Shown: positions 34,017 to 42,877, counted from the stretch's first letter. The stretch: 64,000 nucleotides of DNA from Deefgea piscis (GCF_019665785.1 NZ_CP081149.1:868001-932000), one strand, 5' to 3'. Numbers and translations are program-made. Notes: generated from the letters alone by a model not told the origin.

Positions 34017-34363
34017 ATGAATTTGATGAAGCAAAGCAGCAGCATTTAGCACAATTGAGTCGGCAGGTGGCTGATGCGCCGATTCCTGAGGATATTCGTG
34101 CCCGTTTAATTCAGGCCCGCCAAGCGGCGGTAGCGCAGGCGGCTTTACCGCATTCTCGCGCGAGTGGCGTGTGGGCACTCGTTTATTCACACCCCAAAAT
34201 CAGTATGGCGAGTTTGTTCATGGTGCTGATTATGAGTGTGACTTTACTGCAACAGCAGCAGTCAAAACCGATGACGACGTCGATTGATTTGGCTTTATTA
34301 AGTAGCGATGTGGCGATGGACGATTTACTTGACCCTACTTTATTGGACGCGCAGTCACGATGA
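34013..34363 (+). CDS. DUF3619 membrane protein, candidate anti-sigma factor
   Basis: 116 aa. A cytoplasmic N-terminus of about 65 residues (EAKQQHLAQLSRQVADAPIPEDIRARL) precedes one membrane helix (about 62-80) and a short periplasmic tail. The topology and its position right behind an ECF sigma gene suggest an anti-sigma role; this is inference. It overlaps both neighbours by 4 nt. Confidence 0.8.
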   Translation: MNEFDEAKQQHLAQLSRQVADAPIPEDIRARLIQARQAAVAQAALPHSRASGVWALVYSHPKISMASLFMVLIMSVTLLQQQQSKPMTTSIDLALLSSDVAMDDLLDPTLLDAQSR

Positions 34364-34743
34364 AACGATTGATCATATTGCTGTGTACGCTGCTGTTTTG
34401 GAGTGCTGCTGCGCAGGCGGCGCCAGCTTGGTCGGAATTAACGCCAGCTCAGCGCGAAGTATTAAGCGCCATGCAAACGCAATGGGATGGTTTGCCCAAT
34501 GAAGATCAGCAACGATTTTCAGCTTTGGCTTTGCGCTGTTCACAAATGCCGCCACATCATCAAGAAAAAATGCGGGCGCGTATCAATCGATGGGCCACAT
34601 TAAGCCCTGAGCAGCGTGAGCGCGCGCGCGAAAACTATCGACGCTTGCAAGCGATGTCGCCAGAAGAACGACAAAAATTGATGCATCAGCGCCATCAACG
34701 TCGAGCCAGCCAAGCTTGCTGTAATTCACCAAAAACTGAGTAG
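34360..34743 (+). CDS. DUF3106 periplasmic protein
   Basis: 127 aa with a signal peptide (residues 1-20, cleavage near AQAAPAW). The mature part is rich in Gln, Arg and Glu with repeated helices of the type LTPAQREVL...LSPEQRERARENYRRLQAMSPEERQKL, resembling Spy/CpxP-like helical proteins. It is in the sigma locus and possibly an envelope sensor or target; function unproven. Confidence 0.82.
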   Translation: MKRLIILLCTLLFWSAAAQAAPAWSELTPAQREVLSAMQTQWDGLPNEDQQRFSALALRCSQMPPHHQEKMRARINRWATLSPEQRERARENYRRLQAMSPEERQKLMHQRHQRRASQACCNSPKTE

Positions 34744-34750
34744 GACCAAT

Positions 34751-35308
34751 ATGTTCATTAGCGCGGGTTTAGCACGCCGTTTTGTGTCGTTTTTGTATGA
34801 GATTTTATTACTCACTGCCTTATTACTGATTGCCGAAGGGCTGTTTCAAGGCGGTTTTCAGCTGCTTTCTGGGCAAGCGGTGACCGAGTTGAGTGCATAT
34901 CCTTGGCTCAATGCGCTTAATTTTGCGTGGCTGACCTTGGTGACCTTGCTGTATTTTGGCTGGTGCTGGATGCGTGGTGGGCAAACCTTGGCGATGAAAA
35001 CTTGGCGCTGCCGCTTGCTGATGCAAGATGGCGCCAATTTAACGCCTAAAGCGGTGTTGATTCGCTTTGTAGTGGCGAGCGCCTGTTATCTGCCTTTATT
35101 GCCGATTTATCTGCTGGCGCGCAAACAGCCCGAATATCAACTGGGCTTGTATATTGCGGGCGGCTTATTTGTATTGCCGTTTATTTGGGCTGTATTCGAT
35201 AAGGATAAGCAGTTTGTTTATGATCGTTTTGCCAAAACCCGCACAGTGTTTTTTCCCAAAGAAGTGCCATCAAAATACGCCAAGCTAAGTCAGGATGAGG
35301 CTGTTTAG
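34751..35308 (+). CDS. RDD-family membrane protein
   Basis: 185 aa. ARRFVSFLYEILLLTALLLIAEG is the RDD-type first helix, followed by three more helices and the motif GGQTLAMKTWRCRL. The C-terminal FDKDKQFVYDRFAKTRTV is typical of the family. Last gene of the sigma locus, 7 nt after DUF3106. Function unknown; some relatives influence ion transport. Confidence 0.86.
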   Translation: MFISAGLARRFVSFLYEILLLTALLLIAEGLFQGGFQLLSGQAVTELSAYPWLNALNFAWLTLVTLLYFGWCWMRGGQTLAMKTWRCRLLMQDGANLTPKAVLIRFVVASACYLPLLPIYLLARKQPEYQLGLYIAGGLFVLPFIWAVFDKDKQFVYDRFAKTRTVFFPKEVPSKYAKLSQDEAV

Positions 35309-35342
35309 TCAATTGGGTTAAAGCACCGCGCATTTAGCGATG

Positions 35343-35383
35343 AAAAACCGTTGTGACTGGCGAAGCAGTGCAACGGTTTTTTT
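35343..35383 (+). terminator. Terminator of the sigma-RDD operon
   Basis: An 11-bp stem AAAAACCGTTG/CAACGGTTTTT with a 17-nt loop and TTT tail. It lies just before the end of convergent lnt and may serve both strands. Confidence 0.8.
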
Positions 35384-35392
35384 ATACCGGTT

Positions 35393-36916
35393 TTAATCTT
35401 GGCGACTGCGCAAAAAAGCCAGTAATAATAGCGCCACCAAAAAGCCAATCACCGGTTTATCACCGGCCCACTGATACGGCGTATGGCCTTGCATATGGCG
35501 AACTTCACCCTCTAAAACCGCTTGGGTTTGCTCGGGCAAGCTCTTCACAATTCGGCCTTTGGCATCAATAATCGCCGTTTTGCCGGTATTGGTGGCGCGA
35601 ATCAGATAGCGGCCGTTTTCTAGCGCGCGGGCGCGCGCCATTTGCGCGTGTTGTTCGGCCGCCCAAGAGCCATCAAACCACGCCATATTGGTAAAGTTAG
35701 TCAGCAATGTGGCGTTGGCGGCGTTAATGCGGATTTCGTCGCCAAAAACGTCTTCGTAGCAGATATTGGCAGCGATCAGCCCGCCATTCATCGTCAATGG
35801 CGCTTGCGCCAATGGGGCGCGCTGAAAACCGCTCATTGGCATTTCGAGCATTTGATACGCCCAGCCAAATAACCACGGCAGCGGAATGTATTCACCAAAG
35901 GGTACCAAGTGCGATTTGGCATACTGTTCTTGGGCTGGGTTAGCTAAATTCACCACGGAATTTTGATACTGATCTGGCTGTGGTCCGCGCGTGGCGACGC
36001 CCATGAATAGCGTGGCGGATTTTTGCTGAGCGATTTGGCGTAGTTCTGCCAAATAGTCAGGCGGGATCTCGTTAAAAAACGATGGAATCGCCGTTTCTGG
36101 TAGCAAGATCAGCTGGCCTTTGGCGGCCTGAGTGAGTGTGAGGTAGCTTTTTAGACTGTCAAAATAAAAATCGCTATTCCACTTCATGCTTTGCCCGATA
36201 TTGCCCTGCAAAACGCTGACTTTGAGTGGCTCGCCGATGGCTTGCGTCCAATTGATTTTTTGCAGTAATTGGCTGCTACTGAATAATGCGATTGCTAAGC
36301 CGAGCGCAATTTTTTTATCCAATAAAAATACGCCAACGCATAAAGCCATTAACCAACCTGCGCCATAGCTGCCAATAATAGGGTATAGCCCACCAAGCCA
36401 ATCAATCTGAGCGCTACCGACCGATGCCCATGGAAAACCAGTAAATAGCCAACCGCGCAGCCATTCACATAAAATAAACATCGTTGGCGCAATCAGCGTA
36501 AAGCGCCAGCTATTGCGGCAAGGGATTTTCCATGTGAGCCAACCGGCTAACATCGGAAACAAGGCTAAATAGGCGGCAAACAATAGCACTGCGCCCGCAG
36601 CGGCGAGTGCTGGCATTTTGCCGTGGGTATGTAAGCTGATGTAAATCCAGCCGGCATTGGCAACGAAATACCCCAGTCCCCAGGCCAAACCCGGCCACAA
36701 TGCTTGCCGTGCTGAACCGGCGTTTTGCCAGCCAGTAAATAAAATCCATAGCGAAATTGGCAGCAACCAAAATTGCGACAAAGGCGCAAAAGCGGCGACA
36801 GCGCTAGCGCCGGCAAGGCATTGAATGAGCAGTAATAGATAGCGGTTTTTAGGCATGGTCTTAAAAGCGAAGTCGCGCTGCAAGGTGGTTTGCAAAGAGG
36901 AGGTGGCTTGGATCAC
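35393..36916 (-). CDS. lnt: Apolipoprotein N-acyltransferase
   Basis: 507 aa from GTG 36916; ATG 36856 (MPKNRYLLLL) is an alternative nearer the first helix. Several membrane helices occupy the N-terminal half and a nitrilase-type periplasmic domain the C-terminal half. The catalytic triad is visible: Glu in LLPETAIPSF, Lys in AKSHLVPFGEY and Cys in ICYEDVFG. It adds the third acyl chain to lipoproteins. Last gene of miaB-phoH-ybeY-corC-lnt. Confidence 0.95.
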   Translation of the reverse strand: MIQATSSLQTTLQRDFAFKTMPKNRYLLLLIQCLAGASAVAAFAPLSQFWLLPISLWILFTGWQNAGSARQALWPGLAWGLGYFVANAGWIYISLHTHGKMPALAAAGAVLLFAAYLALFPMLAGWLTWKIPCRNSWRFTLIAPTMFILCEWLRGWLFTGFPWASVGSAQIDWLGGLYPIIGSYGAGWLMALCVGVFLLDKKIALGLAIALFSSSQLLQKINWTQAIGEPLKVSVLQGNIGQSMKWNSDFYFDSLKSYLTLTQAAKGQLILLPETAIPSFFNEIPPDYLAELRQIAQQKSATLFMGVATRGPQPDQYQNSVVNLANPAQEQYAKSHLVPFGEYIPLPWLFGWAYQMLEMPMSGFQRAPLAQAPLTMNGGLIAANICYEDVFGDEIRINAANATLLTNFTNMAWFDGSWAAEQHAQMARARALENGRYLIRATNTGKTAIIDAKGRIVKSLPEQTQAVLEGEVRHMQGHTPYQWAGDKPVIGFLVALLLLAFLRSRQD

Positions 36917-36949
36917 GACGCATTATTTTTATCGTGATCCATCGATGAC

Positions 36950-37798
36950 TTAAGCTTCGTGATGATCAGTGATTTTTTCTAGCAAAATCGAATGCACGCG
37001 GCGGCTATCGGCGCGCAAAATCAAGCAGTGGTAGCCATGGCAATCGATGCTTTCGCCACGCTTAGGCACATGACCAAAGCAATCCATCATCACCCCAGCA
37101 ATGGTGTCGAATTCATCGGTTGGAAAGCGGCTGCCGATGGTTTCATTTAGATCAGTCAGTTCGGTCACGCCTTTGACGCGCCAATGGCCTTTGCGATCTT
37201 GCACCATATTGTCTTCGTCTTCATCTTCGTCGTATTCGTCTTCGATATCGCCGACGATTTGTTCCATCACGTCTTCAATGGTGACTAATCCGGCAACGCC
37301 GCCGTATTCGTCGACGACAATCGCCATATGGTTGCGATTATTCCGAAAATCTTTAAGTAGCACATTCAGGCGTTTGGCTTCGGGGATGTACACCGCAGGG
37401 CGCAGCATTTCGCGGACATTAAATTCGCTGTCGCTGGCATAAAACCGCAGCAAATCTTTGGCGAGCAATACGCCCAATACATGGTCTTTGCTGCCGTCGA
37501 TGACTGGAAAGCGCGAGTGGGCAGTTTCAATGACAAAGGGGATAAATTCGGCGGGGGAGTCGTTGATGTCGATGACATCCATTTGCGAGCGCGGCACCAT
37601 CACATCGCGCACTTGCATATCACCTACATTGAGCACGCCTTCGATCATGCCGAGGGCATCGGCGTCGAGTAATTGGCGCTCGAAAGCAGTGTGGAGAATT
37701 TCAACCAGTTCGCCGCGGTTTTCCGGCTCCCGTAACAGGAAATGGGTCAATCTTTCTAATAAGCTGGGCTTATAACTCGGGGACGGAACGTCGTCCAT
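36950..37798 (-). CDS. corC: CorC/HlyC-family CBS-domain protein
   Basis: About 282 aa from ATG 37798 (MDDVPSPSYKPSLLERL), with AGGAG upstream; the frame is open 17 codons more. Two CBS domains (VRDVMVPRSQMDVIDI..., YIPEAKRLNVLLKDFRNNRNHMAIVVDEYGG), an acidic stretch EDEYDEDEDED, and a C-terminal CorC_HlyC domain. It binds nucleotides and is linked to Mg/Co efflux, but lacks the membrane part. It follows ybeY in the usual order. Confidence 0.92.
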   Translation of the reverse strand: MDDVPSPSYKPSLLERLTHFLLREPENRGELVEILHTAFERQLLDADALGMIEGVLNVGDMQVRDVMVPRSQMDVIDINDSPAEFIPFVIETAHSRFPVIDGSKDHVLGVLLAKDLLRFYASDSEFNVREMLRPAVYIPEAKRLNVLLKDFRNNRNHMAIVVDEYGGVAGLVTIEDVMEQIVGDIEDEYDEDEDEDNMVQDRKGHWRVKGVTELTDLNETIGSRFPTDEFDTIAGVMMDCFGHVPKRGESIDCHGYHCLILRADSRRVHSILLEKITDHHEA

Positions 37799-37858
37799 AA
37801 TGCGTATTGCTCCTATGGGTGGATGGCAGGGCTGGCCCGCAGCGATCAATGAGCGAAA

Positions 37859-38332
37859 TTATTCGCGCTCGGTCAGATAAGGGTCATCATAACCCAGCTG
37901 CGTGACAATTTGGGTTTCAAGCAATTCCATCGCTTCGGCCTCTGCTTCTTCAAGATGGTCAAACCCTTGTAAATGCAATGTACCGTGTACCACCATATGG
38001 CAATAATGCGCCAATAAGGGCTTGCCTTGCTGCTGCGCTTCACGCTCAATTACCGCACCACACAACACCAAATCGCCCATTAATGGTTGGCCGGCTAGCT
38101 GTGGCAATTCGTCATCAAAAGTAAAGGTCAGCACATTGGTGGCGTAGTCTTTTTGTCGGTAATCGCGGTTCAGCGTTTGGCCTTCGTCGGCATCAACAAA
38201 GCGCAGCGTGATTTCAGCGTGCTCAATTTGCGCGGACAAGGCGGCGCTCACCCATTTTCTTAATAAACTTTTACGTGGAATGGGGCTGTTGCAGCTTTCG
38301 TTTTGAATGGCGAGCTGGATTTGGCTTTTCAT
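37859..38332 (-). CDS. ybeY: Endoribonuclease YbeY (rRNA maturation)
   Basis: 157 aa. The zinc motif [15 protein letters not shown] (H-x3-H-x5-H type) near residue 118 is complete, as is the conserved [17 protein letters not shown]. It takes part in 16S 3'-end processing and ribosome quality control. Preceded by a palindromic repeat separating it from phoH. Confidence 0.95.
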   Translation of the reverse strand: MKSQIQLAIQNESCNSPIPRKSLLRKWVSAALSAQIEHAEITLRFVDADEGQTLNRDYRQKDYATNVLTFTFDDELPQLAGQPLMGDLVLCGAVIEREAQQQGKPLLAHYCHMVVHGTLHLQGFDHLEEAEAEAMELLETQIVTQLGYDDPYLTERE

Positions 38333-38357
38333 TGTTGCGACGATCTTCTTTACAAGT

Positions 38358-38417
38358 GTAGGGTGGGCTTTAGCCCACCGAATTGATTGATGCGTGGTGG
38401 GCTAAAGCCCACCCTAC
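38358..38417. repeat. GTAGGGTGGGCTTTAGCCC inverted repeat
   Basis: Perfect 22-bp arms at 38358-38379 and 38396-38417; each arm also contains an inner palindrome GGGCTTTAGCCC. It lies between phoH and ybeY; the right arm overlaps the phoH end and supplies its TAG stop (38414-38416). Confidence 0.9.
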
Positions 38418-39382
38418 GGTTTATCGCCTGCTGTGCGTTTGGCTGCGGCTTTTTCGTAAGCGGTAACAATTTTTTGCACCAGTGGATGGCGCACTACATC
38501 GGCAGCGGTGAAGTGGTGTATGCCAATGCCGCGCACGCCTTGCAAGACTTCTTGCGCGTCGGTCAGGCCGGACTTTTGATGCTTAGGCAAATCAACTTGC
38601 GTAGCGTCGCCGGTAATCACCGCTTTGCTGCCAAAACCAATCCGCGTTAAAAACATCTTCATTTGTTCTGGCGTGGTGTTTTGCGCTTCATCCAAAATAA
38701 TAAAGCTGTGGCTTAGCGTACGACCACGCATAAACGCCAGCGGGGCGATTTCGATAATTTGTTTTTCAAAAAGTTTGGTTACTTTTTCTACGCCCATTAA
38801 GTCGTACAACGCGTCGTACAGTGGCCGCAAATACGGATCAACTTTTTGTACTAAGTCGCCCGGCAAAAATCCGAGCTTTTCACCGGCCTCAACGGCAGGG
38901 CGAACCAAAACTAATCTTTGCACGGTATCTCGCTCTAGCGCATCAATGGCGCTGGCTACCGCCAGATACGTCTTGCCGGTACCGGCAGGGCCTATGCCAA
39001 ACGTAATGTCGTTGTCGGCAATGGCTTTGATATACACATTTTGCCCCGGCGTGCGCCCGCGTAAATCACCGCGTTTGGTGCGCAATTGCGGCACGGTGGG
39101 GTCGATAATTTGCGCGTTGGGATTACGCAAGATTTCCATCAAACCCAATTGCACTGCATCCACATCAAGCGGGGATGCGCTGTCTTCGTAAAAGCATTCC
39201 AGCGCATCGAGCGCCTGACGAACTGATTTTAATTCGCCTGAAACGCGAAACGCTTCATTGTGGCGATGCACCGTGACATCAAACGCCACTTCGATTTGTT
39301 TTAAGTTTTCATCCAGCGCGCCGCATAAATTGGCTAAACGCAGATTATCGATGGGAGTGAAATGCAGAGTTTCTGTATGCAA
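38414..39382 (-). CDS. ybeZ: PhoH-like ATPase (YbeZ)
   Basis: 322 aa. Walker A FGIGPAGTGKTYLA, Walker B in SFIILDEAQNTTPEQMKMFLTRIG and GDATQVDLP are present. PhoH-like proteins are RNA-helicase-like ATPases that partner YbeY. The stop codon lies inside a palindromic repeat, so the last residues may have been shaped by its insertion. It lies downstream of miaB with a 129-nt gap. Confidence 0.94.
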   Translation of the reverse strand: MHTETLHFTPIDNLRLANLCGALDENLKQIEVAFDVTVHRHNEAFRVSGELKSVRQALDALECFYEDSASPLDVDAVQLGLMEILRNPNAQIIDPTVPQLRTKRGDLRGRTPGQNVYIKAIADNDITFGIGPAGTGKTYLAVASAIDALERDTVQRLVLVRPAVEAGEKLGFLPGDLVQKVDPYLRPLYDALYDLMGVEKVTKLFEKQIIEIAPLAFMRGRTLSHSFIILDEAQNTTPEQMKMFLTRIGFGSKAVITGDATQVDLPKHQKSGLTDAQEVLQGVRGIGIHHFTAADVVRHPLVQKIVTAYEKAAAKRTAGDKP

Positions 39383-39511
39383 GGTTTAATTCTCTCTGGC
39401 TGGATCAGTCTGGCGCATCGCCAAAACATCCAGATTAATCGCTTGGTTTGAGCGATGGTGATGGATATCTTGGCGAAGGGATCTCTTGGCAGCGTGCTCG
39501 CAAGCGCGGAT

Positions 39512-40855
39512 TTATTCTTTAATAATGATTTCGCCGCGCAAGCTGCGTGGGAAGGCATCGGTAATGCGCACTTCAACAAACTGATTCATCAGGCGTGGGC
39601 TGCCTTCAAAATTCACAATGCGGTTGTTATCCGTGCGGCCAGCGAGCTCGGTTTTGTCTTTTTTGGCAAAACGCTCCACCAACACACGCTGCACGCTACC
39701 AATCATCGATAGATTGATCGCTTCGGCTTGTTGCTCTAGGCGTTTTTGCATGCGTTGCAAGCGTGCGAGTTTCACTTCTTCTGGCACATCATCCGGCAAA
39801 TCAGCCGCTGGCGTACCCGGGCGACGGCTGTAAACAAAGCTGTAGCTAGTATCAAAACCCACGTCTTCGATCAGCTTCATTGTGCGCTCGAAGTCTTCTT
39901 CGGTTTCGCCAGGAAAGCCGACGATAAAGTCGCTAGAAAAGCACAAATCAGGGCGCGCTTCGCGCAATTTGCGAATCACTGATTTGTATTCCAGTGTGGT
40001 GTAGCCGCGTTTCATATTCACCAATACGCGATCCGACCCCGCTTGCACCGGCAAATGCAATTGCGAGCACAGTTTTGGTAGCGTGCGGTAGCAATCGATA
40101 ATCCGCGCCGTCATTTCTTTGGGGTGGCTGGTGGTGTAGCGAATGCGCTCGATGCCGGGGATTTCGTGTACGTATTCCAGTAAAGTCGCCAAATCGGCGA
40201 TTTCGCCAGCGTCTTCGCCATCCAAAATCACGCCGCGATAGGCGTTCACATTTTGGCCGAGCAAATGTAATTCTTTCACGCCTTGCTGAGCCAAATGCGC
40301 AACTTCGGTCAAGATGTCTTCAAACGGGCGTGAAACCTCTTCGCCACGCGTGTACGGCACCACGCAGAAACTGCAGTATTTAGAACAGCCTTCCATAATC
40401 GATACATACGCCGCGCCGCCTTCAACACGAGCAGGCGGCATGTGGTCGAATTTTTCGATTTCGGGGAAGGAAATATCCACTTGGCTAATGCCAGATTTGC
40501 GTTTTTCGGCAATCAATTCAGGCAAGCGGTGCAGGGTTTGCGGGCCAAATACAATATCCACATACGGCGCGCGCTTGATAATCGCATCGCCTTCTTGCGA
40601 GGCAACACAGCCGCCCACACCGATGACGATATTTGGATTGGCCAGTTTAAGCTCACGAACACGGCCTAAATCGGAGAATACTTTTTCTTGCGCTTTTTCG
40701 CGCACGCTGCAGGTGTTAAATAAAATAATGTCAGCTTCATCGACATTCTCGGTTTTCACCAAGCCATCGGCGGCATTGAGCACGTCAACCATTTTGTCTG
40801 AATCGTATTCATTCATTTGGCAGCCGAAGGTTTTAATAAAGACTTTTTTGCTCAT
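39512..40855 (-). CDS. miaB: tRNA-2-methylthio-N6-dimethylallyladenosine synthase
   Basis: 447 aa radical-SAM methylthiotransferase. The UPF0004 domain with [10 protein letters not shown] and two further Cys binds the auxiliary cluster, the radical-[18 protein letters not shown] near residue 150 binds the catalytic cluster, and a TRAM domain ends the protein. It modifies A37 of tRNAs reading UNN codons. First gene of the phoH-ybeY-corC-lnt series; palindrome copy e lies 15 nt before its start. Confidence 0.96.
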   Translation of the reverse strand: MSKKVFIKTFGCQMNEYDSDKMVDVLNAADGLVKTENVDEADIILFNTCSVREKAQEKVFSDLGRVRELKLANPNIVIGVGGCVASQEGDAIIKRAPYVDIVFGPQTLHRLPELIAEKRKSGISQVDISFPEIEKFDHMPPARVEGGAAYVSIMEGCSKYCSFCVVPYTRGEEVSRPFEDILTEVAHLAQQGVKELHLLGQNVNAYRGVILDGEDAGEIADLATLLEYVHEIPGIERIRYTTSHPKEMTARIIDCYRTLPKLCSQLHLPVQAGSDRVLVNMKRGYTTLEYKSVIRKLREARPDLCFSSDFIVGFPGETEEDFERTMKLIEDVGFDTSYSFVYSRRPGTPAADLPDDVPEEVKLARLQRMQKRLEQQAEAINLSMIGSVQRVLVERFAKKDKTELAGRTDNNRIVNFEGSPRLMNQFVEVRITDAFPRSLRGEIIIKE

Positions 40856-40870
40856 CGCTTTCTTCTATAG

Positions 40871-40919
40871 GGGTATTGGTTTTACTGCTTTTATCAACAA
40901 GGGCTATGTAGCAATACCC
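40871..40919. repeat. 49-nt GGGTAT palindrome, copy e
   Basis: Perfect 8-bp ends GGGTATTG/CAATACCC with a shared internal GCTTTTAT...GGCTA pattern. Confidence 0.8.
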
Positions 40920-41075
40920 TTGGAATGCAATAAAAATAAGAATTATTTTGGTGTATTGGGCAATGTTGCCAGCAAAGACTAGGCCGTGATTTTAACGCAA
41001 ATCGACCCACAAGCGGCGCTCTTATGACATGGGATTTGTTACACAGGGTGAGCAGCAGCAAGCAGGACTGCCGAC

Positions 41076-41187
41076 TTGCGCAATAGCGTAGCTCCGATAG
41101 CGCGCAGCGAAATCGAAGGCTCCGCCGCCTTATCGCCAGCGCTGGCGCGTAATTGATGCCATGCGGGCGATTACGCGACGCTAATCG
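41076..41187. repeat. ~110-bp MITE-like element, copy 1
   Basis: It is similar along its length to 42118-42232 (shared blocks TTGCG-AAT, GAT-GCGCG-AGCGAA-TCG, GCCTTAT, ATTACGC). The ends GCGCAAT/ATTACGC are near-inverted repeats. No coding capacity. Confidence 0.6.
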
Positions 41188-41208
41188 TAGTAGTAACAAC
41201 GCCAACCA

Positions 41209-41496
41209 TTAACGTGGGCTAGCGTGCAATTGCAAGCCAAGGGCTTGGGTTACTTTGAGTATGGTCGCAAAGCTGGGATTGCCATTGCTAGAGAGTGCTT
41301 TATAGAGATTCTCACGAGAAAGCCCAGTGTCTTTGGCAAGCTGACTCATGCCGCGAGCGCGAGCAATATCGCCCAAGGCATGCGCAATAAGCTGTGGATC
41401 ATTTTCCTCAAGGCAGGCCTCAAAATACAAAGTCATCTCTGCTTCGGTTTTGAGATAGTCCGCGACATCCCATTTGCTAAGGCCAGTATTTGACAT
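41209..41496 (-). CDS. Orphan HigA-like addiction-module antitoxin
   Basis: 95 aa from ATG 41496 (MSNTGLSKWDVADYLKTEAEM). SKWDxADYLKTEEDM...YLEACLEENDPxLIAxALGDIARARGMSQLAKDTGLSRENLYKALSSNGNPSF is the signature of the antidote family with an HTH (about 45-90) that normally follows a RelE/HigB-like toxin gene. No toxin gene is adjacent. Only a 20-codon overlapping frame just upstream resembles a toxin C-terminus. Confidence 0.85.
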   Translation of the reverse strand: MSNTGLSKWDVADYLKTEAEMTLYFEACLEENDPQLIAHALGDIARARGMSQLAKDTGLSRENLYKALSSNGNPSFATILKVTQALGLQLHASPR

Positions 41497-41542
41497 TATT
41501 GCTTCTGTTTCAGAATGCGAGCAATGGCTTGTGCTTGTTTCG

Positions 41543-41920
41543 TTATTGCACCGCATTGCAGTCAACAAACCAGCAGCCTATCCCCAAAAAACCACCGCGT
41601 GGTTCTTTGATTCGGCCGATGGATTTAAGGAAATCAATCTCAGCTGGCGAGAGTAGCCACGCTTTCCACACCAAATCCTTGCGATTGGCTTCAAGCTGTA
41701 CCCAAACCGGCACATCACGGGGTACGCGCTGTGGTGGAATCAAACGGTTTTGCTGATCACGCACCTGAAACGCCGCTGACACCAAATAATCCTTGCCATC
41801 CAAACGAATCACCGGCGGCGCATAATAATCCATCTGCGCATAAGCCCCTTCCGGCAAAATCCGCGCCGCAAAGGCGGGCAGGGCGCTAAGCAATAAGCAA
41901 ACCACCAAAAATAAACGCAT
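41543..41920 (-). CDS. Small secreted protein of unknown function
   Basis: 125 aa. A clear signal peptide MRLFLVVCLLLSALPAFA is cleaved before ARILPEGAYAQM. The mature part has RLDGKDYLVSAAFQVRDQQNRLIPPQRVPRDVPVWVQLE and two Cys near the end (IGCWFVDC), perhaps a disulfide. Not recognised. It is upstream of the orphan antitoxin on the same strand; the pair is bracketed by two copies of a MITE-like element. Confidence 0.7.
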   Translation of the reverse strand: MRLFLVVCLLLSALPAFAARILPEGAYAQMDYYAPPVIRLDGKDYLVSAAFQVRDQQNRLIPPQRVPRDVPVWVQLEANRKDLVWKAWLLSPAEIDFLKSIGRIKEPRGGFLGIGCWFVDCNAVQ

Positions 41921-42117
41921 ACGCCACCTCGTTAACTGATCCGCTTGATGGTAACAAGCCCAGATTTGTCAGGGAAGTATTAATGTGCGAGTGGGGTGGA
42001 AAGGTTGAATGGGGGATGGGTAATTAGCTTGATGTTGTTTGCGGCATAGGTATTTTTACCATTTACGGCAGTTTTTGTGACAAAAATGGTCAGACTCAGA
42101 GTGGTTAAACTACATTT

Positions 42118-42232
42118 TTGCGTAATTTAGCCTAGTCACTTTGATGGCGCGTAGCGAAGTCGGCGGCGGCATTGCCTTATTCCCTAGGTTTTATTGCAAC
42201 GATTGCATACGGGTGATTACGCTAGGCTCATC
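42118..42232. repeat. ~110-bp MITE-like element, copy 2
   Basis: Same family and orientation as 41076-41187; terminal GCGTAAT (42120-42126) and ATTACGC (42216-42222) are perfect inverted repeats, with an inner AGCCTAG/CTAGGCT pair. It ends 13 bp before the -24 element of the pilin promoter. Confidence 0.65.
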
Positions 42233-42245
42233 ATATTTACGCGGC

Positions 42246-42261
42246 TGGCACGATGATTGCT
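42246..42261 (+). promoter_or_regulatory. Sigma-54 promoter of the pilin gene
   Basis: TGGCACGATGATTGCT matches the RpoN consensus TGGCAC-N5-TTGCW with the exact GG-N10-GC spacing. Transcription would start near 42272, 49 nt before the pilin ATG. pilA genes are classically RpoN- and PilSR-dependent. Confidence 0.85.
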
Positions 42262-42320
42262 TATACCAAGATCAAGTTAGGCAGAATTGCCTACTCACCC
42301 AATACATTAGGAGCAATACC

Positions 42321-42746
42321 ATGAACCAAACTATGAAACGCGCCCAACAAGGTTTTACTTTGATTGAATTGATGATCGTTGTGGCGATTATCGGTATTTT
42401 GGCTGCAGTAGCGATCCCTGCATATTCTGCATACCAAGCTAAAGCCAAAGCAACTGCTGGTTTAGCTGAAGTTGCTGCAGGTAAAACAGCAATGGAAGAA
42501 AAACTAAATAATGGCGAAACAGTCGCAGCTCAAACAGATATTGGTTTGCAAGCAAAGACACAGAATTGCACCATTGCCGCTACAGGTGGAGCTGATGGTG
42601 TTGCTAGTATTGCATGTACACTTATTAATGCTCCAGCAGCAGTTAATGGCAAAATTTTAACTTGGGCGCGTGATGCAGCTGGTGCTTGGACTTGTACTTC
42701 GGACGGCCCTGCAGATTTGATGCCAAAAACTTGCCCAGGCGTTTAA
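42321..42746 (+). CDS. pilA: Type IV pilin, likely major subunit
   Basis: 141 aa from ATG 42321 with AGGAG 7 nt upstream; an upstream in-frame extension to 42141 lies in promoter DNA and is not used. Prepilin leader MNQTMKRAQQG is followed by FTLIELMIVVAIIGILAAVAIPAY, with PilD cleavage after Gly, N-methylated Phe1 and Glu5. Four Cys occur in the C-terminal half, so one or two disulfides including the D-loop are expected. Monocistronic, with its own promoter and terminator. Confidence 0.95.
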   Translation: MNQTMKRAQQGFTLIELMIVVAIIGILAAVAIPAYSAYQAKAKATAGLAEVAAGKTAMEEKLNNGETVAAQTDIGLQAKTQNCTIAATGGADGVASIACTLINAPAAVNGKILTWARDAAGAWTCTSDGPADLMPKTCPGV

Positions 42747-42771
42747 TTTTGTTAGTTAAGTAATAGTTTGA

Positions 42772-42808
42772 AAGTAAGCCCCATAGTTATGGGGCTTACT
42801 TCTTATTA
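42772..42808 (+). terminator. Terminator after the first pilin gene
   Basis: A perfect 12-bp stem AAGTAAGCCCCA/TGGGGCTTACTT with a 6-nt loop, followed by CTTATTA. The T-run is weak but the stem is strong. Confidence 0.8.
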
Positions 42809-42877
42809 AATAAGTTGGATTTCAAGCTAAAATTAAATATGGCTCAAGATTGTTTTTTATTATGAGGAACTGGAATA

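Larger units (their letters stand above)
40856..41208. other. 353-nt gap with two repeats
   Basis: It holds palindrome copy e (40871-40919) and the first ~110-bp element (41076-41187). Nothing else is recognisable. Confidence 0.6.
41921..42320. other. 400-nt region upstream of the pilin gene
   Basis: It holds the second ~110-bp element (42118-42232), the sigma-54 promoter (42246-42261) and the pilin ribosome-binding site AGGAG (42309-42313). The stretch 41921-42117 shows nothing I can name. Confidence 0.6.

Noticed and set aside
42141..42320. N-terminal extension of the first pilin
   Set aside because: It would cover the sigma-54 promoter and destroy the prepilin leader; ATG 42321 has a proper ribosome-binding site.
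42838..42860. Sigma-54 promoter for the second pilin
   Set aside because: TGGCTCAAGATTGTT has the -24/-12 spacing one base short and lacks the GC of the -12 element.
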